In this document: one piece after another, positions 27,295 through 36,066 of the stretch | How the letters are laid out: each line of letters opens with the position of its first letter | Position numbering within the stretch: position 1 is the first letter of the stretch | From: an uncultured Oligoflexales bacterium | GTDB lineage: Bacteria; Bdellovibrionota_B; Oligoflexia; Oligoflexales; JAPPIL01 | Length of the DNA stretch: 64,000 nucleotides | Assembly: GCA_958296095.1 (NCBI GenBank) | Contig: OY282434.1 | Location: 1,580,001 to 1,644,000, forward strand | Reading direction: 5' to 3' | Translations under genes and position numbers: made by a program | Notes under the pieces: generated by a model | What the model was told of the DNA's origin: nothing | Database searches by the model: none | What the model saw: only the letters and a program-made list of their open reading frames with translations

Positions 27295-27395
27295 CAAGCT
27301 TGAACGCAATAACGAGAGGTCTGAGCGCAAGCAGCGAGCTAGGAAGCGAGCGATACAAACAACATCGCGCAGCGCGTAGCGCGCCACGGCGCAGC

Positions 27396-27529
27396 CCTAC
27401 CGAGAAGCTCTCCCTAAAGTAGGTTGTGAGCACATGCCTTATGCAAAAAATAATCTGGTTGCAGTATTGGCAATATCTGCGGTCGTTTTCGTACGGCCTC
27501 GCCCCGCCGTTCATGGAGCTCTTGGTAGG
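27396..27529 (+). mobile_element. MITE-like element, copy 7
   Basis: 134 bp, CCTACCGAGA to TCTTGGTAGG, with the full central GCAGTATTGGCAATATCTGC block. Confidence 0.85.
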
Positions 27530-27609
27530 CAAGCTTGAACGCAACGGCCAAGAGGTTGGGGGGCAAGAGGCAAGTAGCGCAAATCTCCGTTATCTTGGCA
27601 CGTCGCAGA

Positions 27610-27743
27610 CCTACCGAGAAACCCGACCTCAACAGGTATAGGCACATACCTTGTGCAAAAAAATAAACTAACGGCAATACAGCAATATTTGTGGTCGGGT
27701 TTTCGCACGGTCTACCCGTGCCGTTCATGGAGCTCTCGGTAGG
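27610..27743 (+). mobile_element. MITE-like element, copy 8
   Basis: 134 bp with perfect 10-bp ends. It is the most diverged interior (GCAATACAGCAATATTTGTG, GGTCTACCCGTGCC) yet keeps the length and both end repeats. Confidence 0.82.
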
Positions 27744-28037
27744 CAAGTCTCAACGCGACAGCCGAAAGGCCTGAGGGCAAGCAGGGAGGCTGGGGAGCAA
27801 GCTTGAACGCGATAGCAAGATGTCCGAGAACAAGGAGCGAGCTAGAAAGCGAGCGGAACAAAAAGCATCGCGTAGCGATGAGCTAACAAGCGAGCGTTAC
27901 AAAAAGCCGCACCGCGCAGCGCAGCGCAGCGTAGCGCAGCGCAGCGTAGCAGGAAATTTTTTGATCTTGCCACTCTTGAAATTTTACTGTTAGAAGGCCG
28001 CTGGGTTTTGTTTTCACACTTTTGAGGAGATAGTACT

Positions 28038-28700
28038 ATGTTGCGTAAAGTTTTGTGGTTGGTGCCGGTGGTCCTATTGCTAGTGGCCTTCCGGGCTCCG
28101 TTACGTCAGGGTGAAGGCGGTCGCACAGGGAAGGGCGTGATTTTTGAAGAAACTGGCAAGAAGGGTGCAGCAGGCAGGTGGATCGAGAGATCGTTGCGAG
28201 ACCAGTATCTCGGCAAGCGTGTGCATTTCGTCCGTGGAAAACACAGCTATAGTGGCAAGGTTACTAATGTCAAAGTGCAGCCTACTAGCGGCAATGAGAG
28301 GCGCTTGGTCCGCGTTACTGTCGAGACGATGGCGAGCATGGGTGATAGGCTTGAGACAGCAGAGGGCGAAGCCCGAGAGGATCGTGGTAATAGTGCGACC
28401 ATCAACCTCAATCAGATCAGTGGTGTCATGCTGGATGAAGCGCATCCTTACGTCGGTGCCTGGATCGAGGTCAGCTACGACGATATACGACCGCAGATAC
28501 TTCCGAGCGATCCTGCGGGCATGTTTAGGCGTGGTGCGCCAAACTTGATCGTTGCCTACTACAGCGACGGTTATCTTGAAGTTGATGTTACCGGTATTCT
28601 AGTCGGCACTAACCCTGGCACCGCGACCATGAGTGGTACGGTATTTATCCACGCTGAAGACATAGTCAGAGACGAGGGTCTAAACATCGTGTATCGCTAA
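28038..28700 (+). CDS. Exported protein of unknown function
   Basis: 220 residues behind a strong GAGGAGATAGTACT ribosome-binding region. The N-terminus (MLRKVLWLVPVVLLLVAF) is a signal peptide or anchor without a lipobox. The rest is beta-rich; YLGKRVHFVRGKHSYSGKV and IEVSYDDIRPQI suggest small barrel-like strands. No family recognised. Repeats stand upstream and priA downstream. Confidence 0.6.
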   Translation: MLRKVLWLVPVVLLLVAFRAPLRQGEGGRTGKGVIFEETGKKGAAGRWIERSLRDQYLGKRVHFVRGKHSYSGKVTNVKVQPTSGNERRLVRVTVETMASMGDRLETAEGEAREDRGNSATINLNQISGVMLDEAHPYVGAWIEVSYDDIRPQILPSDPAGMFRRGAPNLIVAYYSDGYLEVDVTGILVGTNPGTATMSGTVFIHAEDIVRDEGLNIVYR

Positions 28701-28758
28701 GACATAGTTGGAGACGATGCATCGTGGAGTAGGCTTCACCGAAAGTGATGACTGAGTT

Positions 28759-30759
28759 TTGTTCTATCGAGTTGCCGTTGATGCACAGGTAGATCGGCTG
28801 CACACTTACAGTTGTAACGAGCGCTTGCTACGTGGCACGCGGGTGCTCGTGCCTTTTGGGGCGCGGCGGAGTTATGGCGTAGTGCTTGATTCTGTTGCCG
28901 CCCAAAAATTCCCCTACCAGGTCAAGGACATCGACAGGGTGCTGGAGCAGAGGCCGTACTATTCGCCCCCCCTGCTACAGATAGCTGAGTTCGTAAGCCG
29001 TTACTATCTCTGTCCGCTGGGACGTGTGCTCGCGCTGATCGCACCGCGCTATCTCACCCCAAGCAAAGTCGAGCCAGACGCAGAGGATAGGCCCCGTGTA
29101 GTAGCTAGCACGGCAGTGACACTTAGCGCGGCACAGCAGCAAGCCTTGCAAGCCATTCAGCAGTGTGGCAACAGCAAGCCTGTGCTCTTGCACGGTGTCA
29201 CCGACTCTGGCAAGACGGAAGTGTATCTGCATCTCATCGCCGCGCTGCTCGAGGCCTCGCCCAGCTCTCCCGCGCCGCAGTTTCTCGTCATGGTGCCTGA
29301 GATTGCTCTGACTGGACAGATGGTGCGAGTGGTGACGCAGCGTTTTCCGCAGCAAGTAGTAGTGGCACACTCCGCGCTGACGGTGCGACAACGCTGGCAA
29401 GCTTATCGCTTGTTGCACGGCGGCAAACGATCGGTATTGATTGGCGCCCGCTCCAGTGTGTTTGCTCCGTTCGCTAATCTCAAGTTGATTGTCGTCGATG
29501 AAGAGCATGACAGCAGTTACAAGCAAAGCTCGCAACTCGCCTATCACGGCCGTGACCTGGCTGTCTATCGGGCTCGACTTGAGGGAGCGCAAGTTGTGCT
29601 CGGCAGTGCCACGCCGTCGCTGGAGTCATGGCACAACGCTTTGAACAAAAAATATCAGCTAGTAGCACTGCAACAACGCATCCATCAGCAGCCGCAACGT
29701 GTCAGGGTGTTGCAAGCCAAACCGCTGGTGCGACAGATCGACCTCCCTGCCGTGCGTGAGGGGCTAGATGCCTATGCCTTCAGCGAGACGACCGCGGCGT
29801 GTATTGGCACAACCCTGGCTGCGGGGCAGCAGGTGATCGTTATCATCAACCGTCGCGGTTTTTCGCACTACCTGTTGGCAAAAGAAAAAGGCGATGTCGT
29901 AACCTGTATCAATTGCAGTGTCAGCTTGACCTTGCACGATAATTTTCAACTGCTCAAATGTCACTACTGCGATTATCGCGTGCCGCTAGCTAAAGTCTTG
30001 GAGGAACGGCCGCAGGAATGTTTTCAGGTCTGTGGTTATGGCAGTGAGCGCATTGAGACCACCTTGCGGCAAATGTTTCCTGCGGCGACGATCGATCGCC
30101 TTGATTCAGATATTACCGTGCGCAAGGGGCAACTTGACGCGGTGTTGCAGCGTTTTCGCCAGCGCCAGACCGACATTCTGGTGGGCACGCAGATGTTGGC
30201 GAAAGGACATGACTTCCCTAACGTCGCCCTGATGGTAATCCTGCATGCCGACCACATGCTGGCGATGCCTGACTTTCGTGCTGCCGAGCGCATGTTCCAA
30301 CTGCTAGTGCAAGCGATGGGGCGGGCGGGACGCGGCGATAACCCTAGCGAAGTGCTGGTTGAAACCGAACGCCCGACATTGCCAGTCATTGCCGCCGCAC
30401 TAGCACAAGACTATCACACTTTTGCTTGCGACGAGCTGGCCTGCCGTGAACAATTCCGTTACCCGCCGTTTACCCGCCTAGCTCGCCTTGAATTGAACAG
30501 CAACAACGTTGAAAAATTGCAAGCCACGACGGTAAAAATCGGCAACCTCTTCGCCCGCAGCGGTGACCTGCGTATTCGCGGCCCTGCCGATCCGCCGCTC
30601 ACCAAAATCAACAACCGTGCCCGCAAAGTTATCTACTTCTGTGGTCGCGATGCACAAGAACTGCACACCATGCTGCGCAGCTGGCTGCCACAACTGCAAC
30701 GCCTGATACCGAGTGGTGTTAGAACTATCGTTGATGTCGATCCTCAAGCAACGCTCTAA
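28759..30759 (+). CDS. priA: Primosomal replication helicase PriA
   Basis: A 666-residue SF2 helicase that reloads the replisome at repaired forks. Walker A is GVTDSGKTEVY, motif II DEEHDSSYKQ, and motifs V-VI lie in GTQMLAKGHDFPNV and QAMGRAGRGDNP. The zinc region shows CINC and CHYC pairs, but the next knuckle reads ECFQVCGYGSERIE, with several residues fewer than the usual CPxCGS...GxGTE form. The start is TTG; the nearby ATG at 28748 is out of frame. Confidence 0.93.
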   Translation: MFYRVAVDAQVDRLHTYSCNERLLRGTRVLVPFGARRSYGVVLDSVAAQKFPYQVKDIDRVLEQRPYYSPPLLQIAEFVSRYYLCPLGRVLALIAPRYLTPSKVEPDAEDRPRVVASTAVTLSAAQQQALQAIQQCGNSKPVLLHGVTDSGKTEVYLHLIAALLEASPSSPAPQFLVMVPEIALTGQMVRVVTQRFPQQVVVAHSALTVRQRWQAYRLLHGGKRSVLIGARSSVFAPFANLKLIVVDEEHDSSYKQSSQLAYHGRDLAVYRARLEGAQVVLGSATPSLESWHNALNKKYQLVALQQRIHQQPQRVRVLQAKPLVRQIDLPAVREGLDAYAFSETTAACIGTTLAAGQQVIVIINRRGFSHYLLAKEKGDVVTCINCSVSLTLHDNFQLLKCHYCDYRVPLAKVLEERPQECFQVCGYGSERIETTLRQMFPAATIDRLDSDITVRKGQLDAVLQRFRQRQTDILVGTQMLAKGHDFPNVALMVILHADHMLAMPDFRAAERMFQLLVQAMGRAGRGDNPSEVLVETERPTLPVIAAALAQDYHTFACDELACREQFRYPPFTRLARLELNSNNVEKLQATTVKIGNLFARSGDLRIRGPADPPLTKINNRARKVIYFCGRDAQELHTMLRSWLPQLQRLIPSGVRTIVDVDPQATL

Positions 30760-30881
30760 TCTTTGCCTGTCGCCTTGTTGACCGAGTTGAGGTAAGGGTG
30801 TCGCAAGCTTTTTCCTAATCCTAAGTTCACGCATGTTTTGTGGTTGATGCTGTGTGTTGCAGCTGTGGGGCCGGCGACGAA

Positions 30882-31877
30882 TCAAACCCACACGGGGATG
30901 TAGCCCATGTTTCTTTTCGACTCCCCGACTGCAGGATCACGTTTCACTAACTTCATCTCGATGGTGTCGGTAATGATGCGATGTGCCATCGGGTAATTTT
31001 TCTTGGCGATACCAAAGCGTTGTCGCAGGCTACCGTTGGTCATGACATCACCTGAAACGTATTTCAGGCAACAGTGTTGATAGCAGGCCTCAATCCTTTC
31101 CTCTCGGCTCATCTCTTTGAATTTTTTCGGTGCGGAGAGAACGACACGAAAATAATTTTTCTCGGCAATGAACTTGGGTGGCGGTAGCTGTGCCTGCTCC
31201 ACTGCATGGATAACCTTGTCGATGCCGGAGCCGCGCTCTTCACACAGCCTAACTATGCGCATGAACCTCGCCAGCATTTCATTGCGGGATAGCGGGGCAC
31301 TGTCAACAACACGCATCTTGTCGACAAGTGACTCACCGGGATTGGTAAACTCTACTCTATCATCAAAAATCTCGATCATCGGCCCGGCCCCGCTAATGCT
31401 GAAATCCTGATGAATCAAGAGATTAGCCACTATCTCCCTGATCGCTACCGCTGGATAGGTGTTGATAGAGTTCCTGAAACCATCGCCACCGATCTCTTCC
31501 TTGGCGGGCAACTGACTCCCAATGCGTTCGATGAGATCCTCAAAACCACTAGCATAGCCACGGTATGCCTCTAGCTCCCTGAGTGTTTTTAAACGAGACT
31601 TGCCACTGTAGAGGACGATGCGCACCGTTTTGCGTCCAAGTCTGTCAAACTTGCGTAGATCCTTGGCCAATAGCAGTGCTCCCATATTGGTGACATTGTT
31701 GCCCTTGTCAACGAGGTTTTCCTCTACCAACCTCTGCAACGACGACCCCGTATCAGGTGGCAAGCGCTGTCCTCTCAAGGCGAAATACTTCTCACAATCC
31801 AGTAAAGCCAAGACATCGTCTGCAACGAGCCCGGTCCTCGCAATCCGCTTTTCAAACCCAAGCTTGTCACCGAGCAT
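30882..31877 (-). CDS. AlbA_2/HATPase-type regulator, N-terminally short
   Basis: 331 residues related to the COG2865 proteins (often annotated RecG-related or putative transcriptional regulator). The HATPase_c_4-type module is clear in AVAIREIVANLLIHQDFSIS and IEIFDDRVEFTNPG, followed by RFMRIVRLCEERGSGIDKVI. The usual N-terminal AlbA_2 (Schlafen-like) domain of about 130 residues is missing, and the upstream frame soon meets a stop. The C-terminal part has a winged-helix look (SGDVMTNGSLRQRFGI). It may be a truncated gene or a short natural form. An AGGAGAGG site lies upstream of the ATG. Confidence 0.75.
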   Translation of the reverse strand: MLGDKLGFEKRIARTGLVADDVLALLDCEKYFALRGQRLPPDTGSSLQRLVEENLVDKGNNVTNMGALLLAKDLRKFDRLGRKTVRIVLYSGKSRLKTLRELEAYRGYASGFEDLIERIGSQLPAKEEIGGDGFRNSINTYPAVAIREIVANLLIHQDFSISGAGPMIEIFDDRVEFTNPGESLVDKMRVVDSAPLSRNEMLARFMRIVRLCEERGSGIDKVIHAVEQAQLPPPKFIAEKNYFRVVLSAPKKFKEMSREERIEACYQHCCLKYVSGDVMTNGSLRQRFGIAKKNYPMAHRIITDTIEMKLVKRDPAVGESKRNMGYIPVWV

Positions 31878-32021
31878 CCATATTTTCCTCTCCTTTTCTA
31901 CTGGAGTGTCACCCTCACGAGCCCCATCCCGTCGAGTTTATGTAACTGGCAAGGGCCGTACTTGACGACTTTATCTAATAACTCTTTTATTTTCAATGGG
32001 TTGCTTATGTAACTGGCAAAG

Positions 32022-32146
32022 CTCCTGTTTCCAGATCTGTGGTTATGGCAGTGCGCGCATGTTGCAACTGCTGGGGCAAGCGGTGGGGCGGGACGCACTG
32101 CGCAAGAACTGCCCAGCAGGCTGCGTAGCTGGCGCAAACCATCCTT
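32022..32146 (+). pseudogene. priA remnant with two internal deletions
   Basis: Three blocks resemble priA in order. TGTTTCCAGATCTGTGGTTA with TGGCAGTG matches priA near 30018-30050; CGCGCATGTTGCAACTGCTG with GGGCAAGCGGTGGGGCGGGA matches near 30287-30335; and GCGCAAGAACTGCCCAGCAG with GCTGCGTAGCTGG matches near 30652-30685. The first join lies at a GAGCGCAT-like word that occurs at both sites in priA. No protein can be made from it. Confidence 0.7.
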
Positions 32147-32212
32147 AATTACTTGATTTTTTTAAAAATATATCATAGCGTGGCGGCGGTCAGATTTTGA
32201 CAGGAGAATTTC

Positions 32213-32608
32213 ATGGCTACTAGTGTGTCTCCTAGCGAAGATAATTTCAACGAACGGCGTATCTTCCCGCGTTTTTATCCGCAAAAGCTGGTGCAGGTTA
32301 ACCTCAATTCACTCGGTGCAGACGAGATCTATGGTCAGCTTACTTGTCTTGACCTCAGCGAGACGGGGGTGAAGCTCAGCTACCCTGCCAGCCGTAAACT
32401 TCCCTTTCGTGACAACTCGTTGATTGAGGTGTGCTTGCCTGTGCCTGATGAGCAGGATGAACATATCACCTTCCTCAGCCGCATTCAGCGCCAGCAAGAG
32501 CTTAACGACCAGCGTCTGCTGGCCTTGCGTATCGTGCAGATAGGCGTGCGTGACAAAGAACTCCTGCGGCACATGATTCACTCCCGCGCCGTCTTCGTCA
32601 GCCATTAG
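32213..32608 (+). CDS. PilZ-domain protein
   Basis: 131 residues, with the two c-di-GMP-binding signatures of the family: an RxxxR-type motif near residue 15 (RRIFPRFYPQ) and DLSETG near residue 49. A good AGGAG lies 6 nt before the ATG. Single-domain PilZ proteins act as c-di-GMP receptors for motility, envelope or development; the target cannot be told here. Confidence 0.88.
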   Translation: MATSVSPSEDNFNERRIFPRFYPQKLVQVNLNSLGADEIYGQLTCLDLSETGVKLSYPASRKLPFRDNSLIEVCLPVPDEQDEHITFLSRIQRQQELNDQRLLALRIVQIGVRDKELLRHMIHSRAVFVSH

Positions 32609-32644
32609 CGTGCGGGGTGCGTCTCGTTTTGGGGGAAGTCTGAG

Positions 32645-32728
32645 TGCTCAGGACTGGACTTGAACCAGCACGACCCTGAGGCCACTAGCCCCTCAAGCTA
32701 GCGTGTCTACCTGTTCCACCACCTGAGC
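32645..32728 (-). tRNA. tRNA-Leu(GAG)
   Basis: 84 nt without an encoded CCA. The acceptor arms GCTCAGG and CCTGAGC pair fully, the anticodon stem is CTAGC/GCTAG around TTGAGGG (anticodon GAG), and a long variable arm and a T arm with GGTTCAAGTCC are present. All are typical of a class II leucine tRNA. Confidence 0.95.
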
Positions 32729-32745
32729 TTGCGTATTCTTCTCCC

Positions 32746-32789
32746 TGAACCAACACGAGCCTGAGGCCACCAGCTCCGCAAGCATAGCG
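32746..32789 (-). repeat. Partial degenerate duplicate of tRNA-Leu
   Basis: TGAACCAACACGAGCCTGAG with GCCACCAGCTCCGCAAGC repeats the tRNA block at 32661-32703 with about six mismatches. It covers the T loop, variable arm and anticodon region, but has no acceptor arms. Confidence 0.7.
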
Positions 32790-32862
32790 AGCTAGAAAGC
32801 GGGCGGGCGCAGTCTACTCGATGGCGATGGCGATGTCGATGGCTATTCTGATGCTGCCTCTC

Positions 32863-33210
32863 TCACCCGTGCGGACGTGTCCAGATAAAGACCAACACCC
32901 CGACGGCGACGAGCACTAGCATGATGTCGAGGGCGAGGGCTAATTTAGCCACCAGCAGCGAGATCGCGAACAGCAGAACGATAGCGAGGGTGGCACTGAT
33001 TTTTGCTCTCAAGCTGATACGCTTGTGCTCTTCCCAATCGCGAATTATCGGCCCGAACAGTCGGTGGGCGCGCAGCCAGCGATGCAGACGCGGCGAACTG
33101 CGGGAGAAAAAAAACGCCGCCAGCAGCAGGAACGGTGTCGTCGGCAACAGTGGCAACGGGATGCCAACGATGCCGAGCAGGAGAAATAACCAACCGAGAC
33201 ATAGATTCAT
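32863..33210 (-). CDS. DUF454 (YbaN-like) inner-membrane protein
   Basis: 115 residues with three or four membrane helices. The family hallmark is seen in LGIVGIPLPLLPTTPFLLLA and FFFSRSSPRLHRWL. I start it at the ATG at 33210 because it matches YbaN; the frame is open to 33282. Function of the family is unknown. It follows birA-coaX on the same strand. Confidence 0.85.
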   Translation of the reverse strand: MNLCLGWLFLLLGIVGIPLPLLPTTPFLLLAAFFFSRSSPRLHRWLRAHRLFGPIIRDWEEHKRISLRAKISATLAIVLLFAISLLVAKLALALDIMLVLVAVGVLVFIWTRPHG

Positions 33211-33283
33211 GCGCTGCCAATTACCTCGCACGTAGCCACCTCGCGGCGAGAAGGAACATCGAGAGATATGTGCCGAGCACAAC

Positions 33284-34732
33284 TCAACGCAACACCAGCA
33301 TCCGCACTCCCTTTGCTACCAGCAGTGGATCGTATGTCGCGTCGCTGAGGTAGGGCATGGCATACTGACCTAGCCTGCCACTGACGACAATGCTGGTCGT
33401 TGACAGAGTAGCATGCAGGCTGCGCACATATTCAACCTGACTGTGCAAGATGCCGCGGGCGATGGCCTGGTCGGTCGTGAGACCACAGGCAGGCTGAGCC
33501 TGAGCAAAGAGCTGACGCGGCTGGCGGGCTAACTCGGTGTGGTCAGCTAAAGCCTGCAACGAGGTTTCCAAACCAGGCAAGATATAGCCGCCGAGATGAC
33601 AGTTTTCTGCGATGACATCGATGGTAGTAGCGCTGCCGAAGTCTACTACCAGGCCAAGCGCGCTACCGTATTCAGCCAGATAAGCTTCGATGGCCGCGAG
33701 ACGATCGCCGCCGAGTTGTTGCAGGTGACAATTGGTGCGAGCAAGGAACGGCTTGTTCTCCAGCAGCACAACTTCAAAAGCCTGTCTCTCAGCTTGCTTT
33801 TGCAACAGCGTCAGGTGGGCACGATTGACGGCGGTGGCGTAAATTACCCAGCGACCACCGTAGTCCAACGCCTGGCGCAGCTCGTGTAAGGCATGGGCAA
33901 CGTGCCGCGCTTGCGGAACGGCGGCGCGGGTAAATTCAGCCCGGTCGTCTTTGAACAGCACCAGCTTGACAGCAGCATTGCCAACATCGGCCACCACTAG
34001 AGGATGCCGTCGCGGTTGCTGGTAGACAAGACGATAGTCAGATGACGATGATATGAGCTCCTCCGTTTTGCCCGTGTGCAAATGCCGCAGGCGCAGGTAT
34101 CCCCGCGGCTGTGCTTGGCGCAAAAAAAACTGCTCGTCCCGACACCACAGCTCAGCCGCGGCGGCAGTAAAACGTGCCCCGCGTGCAACAGCCTCTTCTG
34201 CCTGTATCGGCTTGTCAAGCTCTGCGACACAAAAACCTGCCAACTGCTCACCATAGGCAACAACGTCGCCTGCACGTCCACAAATTTCCCGCATACTGAT
34301 TGCCTCTGTCTGCAGCGCCCGCGGCACGACATTGACATTGAGCCCCACGCCGACAATGACGTAGCGCCAGTGTTCGCCTTGCTTCGCCCCTTTGCACAAG
34401 ACCCCGCCAAGTTTTTTGCCGTGGTAAAGAATATCGTTTGGCCACTTGCAAGTTGCGACGATGCCCTGCTCATGCAACCATTCGCACACCAGCACTGCCA
34501 CCAACAGCGGCAACCCGTAGTGCAGACGCGGCTGCACTGCTAACGACAGGTAAAGATTGCCAGGCGGACTGTGCCACACCTTGCCCGCCTGTCCTTGTCC
34601 GGCACTCTGCTGTGCAGCCAGCACCGCGAAAGGCAAACTTCGTCCTCGCTGTAGTTCTTGCAGTGCCAGCGCTGAAGTCGAGCCTGTTTGCTGCACACGG
34701 ATAAATTCTAGGGCGTGGTGTTGCTCGTTCAT
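33284..34732 (-). CDS. birA-coaX: Bifunctional biotin-protein ligase / type III pantothenate kinase
   Basis: A 482-residue fusion. Residues 1 to about 245 are a BirA catalytic domain (GQGQAGKVWHSPPGNLYLSL, CKWPNDILYHGKKLGG, VIVGVGLNVN) that attaches biotin to carboxylases; there is no N-terminal DNA-binding domain. Residues about 246-482 are CoaX (VVADVGNAAVKLVLF, GGDRLAAIEAYL, VVDFGSATTIDVI, GGYILPGLETSLQALADHT), the first enzyme of CoA synthesis. The same fusion is known in Neisseria. Its ATG overlaps the stop of the upstream lipoprotein gene (ATGA). Confidence 0.92.
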   Translation of the reverse strand: MNEQHHALEFIRVQQTGSTSALALQELQRGRSLPFAVLAAQQSAGQGQAGKVWHSPPGNLYLSLAVQPRLHYGLPLLVAVLVCEWLHEQGIVATCKWPNDILYHGKKLGGVLCKGAKQGEHWRYVIVGVGLNVNVVPRALQTEAISMREICGRAGDVVAYGEQLAGFCVAELDKPIQAEEAVARGARFTAAAAELWCRDEQFFLRQAQPRGYLRLRHLHTGKTEELISSSSDYRLVYQQPRRHPLVVADVGNAAVKLVLFKDDRAEFTRAAVPQARHVAHALHELRQALDYGGRWVIYATAVNRAHLTLLQKQAERQAFEVVLLENKPFLARTNCHLQQLGGDRLAAIEAYLAEYGSALGLVVDFGSATTIDVIAENCHLGGYILPGLETSLQALADHTELARQPRQLFAQAQPACGLTTDQAIARGILHSQVEYVRSLHATLSTTSIVVSGRLGQYAMPYLSDATYDPLLVAKGVRMLVLR

Positions 34733-36066
34733 GCAGGTGGTTTGGCCGCTCTGAAAAAGAAACGCAATTTACTGTGGCAGTTCGCTACCGCTGAGATAGT
34801 TATCGCTTTTGCGGGAGTAAAGTCTACACACACCTTGCCCGTTTTAACGATCGCCGCGTCTAGGGCTAAGCTGTCCGTGGCAGGCTCTCCGTCACGCTTG
34901 GCTACCTGGCAAGTCAAGGCGGCAGCGGTGCTAAGCTGCTTCAAGGTCTGTGTTTCGTTCTTGCACCACAACCGCTGGCTGTAATGCTTTTTCGCGCCCG
35001 CATCGATGATAGTGCCAGGGGCGGCAACCTTCTCGGTATGGGCAAGTGCTGCGGTTTTGCAGGTGGTCGTGCAGCGCAACTGGGTCGCCCACGCGGGCAG
35101 ACAGTCATCACATTGTGTCAGCACAAGAATATTGTTTTGGGAAGTTCCATCCGTAACGGGATGATCCATCGGTGAAGCTGGGTTACCTTTACGCAGGTAA
35201 GTGGGTATACCACTATCGTCGCGAGTTGAGTCTTCGGCGCTGAAATAAAACGACAGCAGCTCTTCGGCGGGATTACAAGCTGCGGCAGTTTTGCCACCGA
35301 TATGGCCCTTGCGGAAGAAGCGCATGAAAGTGTCCCAAAACTCAAAGCAAGCTGACTGCGTCATCTCTGCAATCACTGCTTTGCTCGTTTTCTCTTTAAT
35401 CGGCTTGTCCCAAAAATCATTGCGGCATGTTATGTTGAAGTTAGCGCCCTGCTGTTTAGCGAAGGCGTGTATGCCTTGATCGTCGATGATCGTGCCGTTA
35501 CGCGCGGCCAGGTGTATCGCTTGCGTTTTGTTGCCGTAACTTATGCTACAATCTATCTGCAAAATATTTTCATTAAGCTTGTGCTCCGTATCGCTGAAAT
35601 GGTGTCTGAAATAGACCATCTCAGCCTCGCGTGCATCTTCTTGACAAGCAGCGGTTAGGGAAAATTTCCGTTTGCTGCCGAGCGGAATGTTTGCCAGCCG
35701 ACAAAAATGCTTGCTGCCATCGTTGGCTTGCAGATAAAACGCGGCATCGTTAATCACATAAAAATTTTCCGCGGCAAACGCCGGTGGCTTAATCCCTGCC
35801 AGTGCTTGTGGCGCATCGTTGCCTGCCTGCCAAAGTTGGCTGGCGTCGGTTAGCTGTGGCACAACGATATCGCTGTTTGTAAATGACAGGCGAGCAATAT
35901 TGTGTGGCAATATCTGTTCGTTATCATCGCTGGTATAGCGGATCGAAACGCGGCCGAGCTTGCTAACATCAAACCAGTAGTCCGCGCCGCTACTCTTGAC
36001 ATTACCTGTATACGGGAGACAGGCAGGCAATAATAAGATCCCTAGACTGCACCACCATACTAACAT
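34729..36066 (-). CDS. Lipoprotein, family B with C-terminal Cys-rich domain
   Basis: 445 residues; MLVWWCSLGILLLPAC is a lipoprotein signal. The N-terminal half is a member of the paralogous family I call B (HFCRLANIPLG... with a following C-x-E segment; compare YTCxLxxxxLG in the genes at 37475, 38976 and 41823). The C-terminal half has ILVLTQCDDCLPAWATQLRC, also seen in the separate gene at 36660, so this looks like a fusion of B with that domain. It overlaps the gene before it by 7 bp and birA-coaX by 4 bp. Role unknown; a cell-surface structure is possible. Confidence 0.75.
   Translation of the reverse strand: MLVWWCSLGILLLPACLPYTGNVKSSGADYWFDVSKLGRVSIRYTSDDNEQILPHNIARLSFTNSDIVVPQLTDASQLWQAGNDAPQALAGIKPPAFAAENFYVINDAAFYLQANDGSKHFCRLANIPLGSKRKFSLTAACQEDAREAEMVYFRHHFSDTEHKLNENILQIDCSISYGNKTQAIHLAARNGTIIDDQGIHAFAKQQGANFNITCRNDFWDKPIKEKTSKAVIAEMTQSACFEFWDTFMRFFRKGHIGGKTAAACNPAEELLSFYFSAEDSTRDDSGIPTYLRKGNPASPMDHPVTDGTSQNNILVLTQCDDCLPAWATQLRCTTTCKTAALAHTEKVAAPGTIIDAGAKKHYSQRLWCKNETQTLKQLSTAAALTCQVAKRDGEPATDSLALDAAIVKTGKVCVDFTPAKAITISAVANCHSKLRFFFRAAKPPA

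Larger units (their letters stand above)
27210..27955. repeat. Intergenic repeat cluster 6
   Basis: No gene. It holds a right-half element (27251-27294), two full MITE-like elements (27396-27529 and 27610-27743), and GCGAGC- and GCGCAGC-rich modules ending in a (GCAGC)n run near 27940. Confidence 0.8.

Noticed and set aside
27426-27641. A peptide containing WLQYWQYLRSFSYGLAPPF that recurs at several places
   Set aside because: It recurs because the MITE-like repeat recurs; frames end at different points and no ribosome-binding site is kept. I treat it as repeat, not gene.
28975-29592. A 205-codon minus-strand frame
   Set aside because: Antisense to priA; no recognisable domain.
31898-32137. 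A 79-codon minus-strand frame upstream of the ATPase-like gene
   Set aside because: It covers the reverse strand of the priA remnant and has no family similarity.
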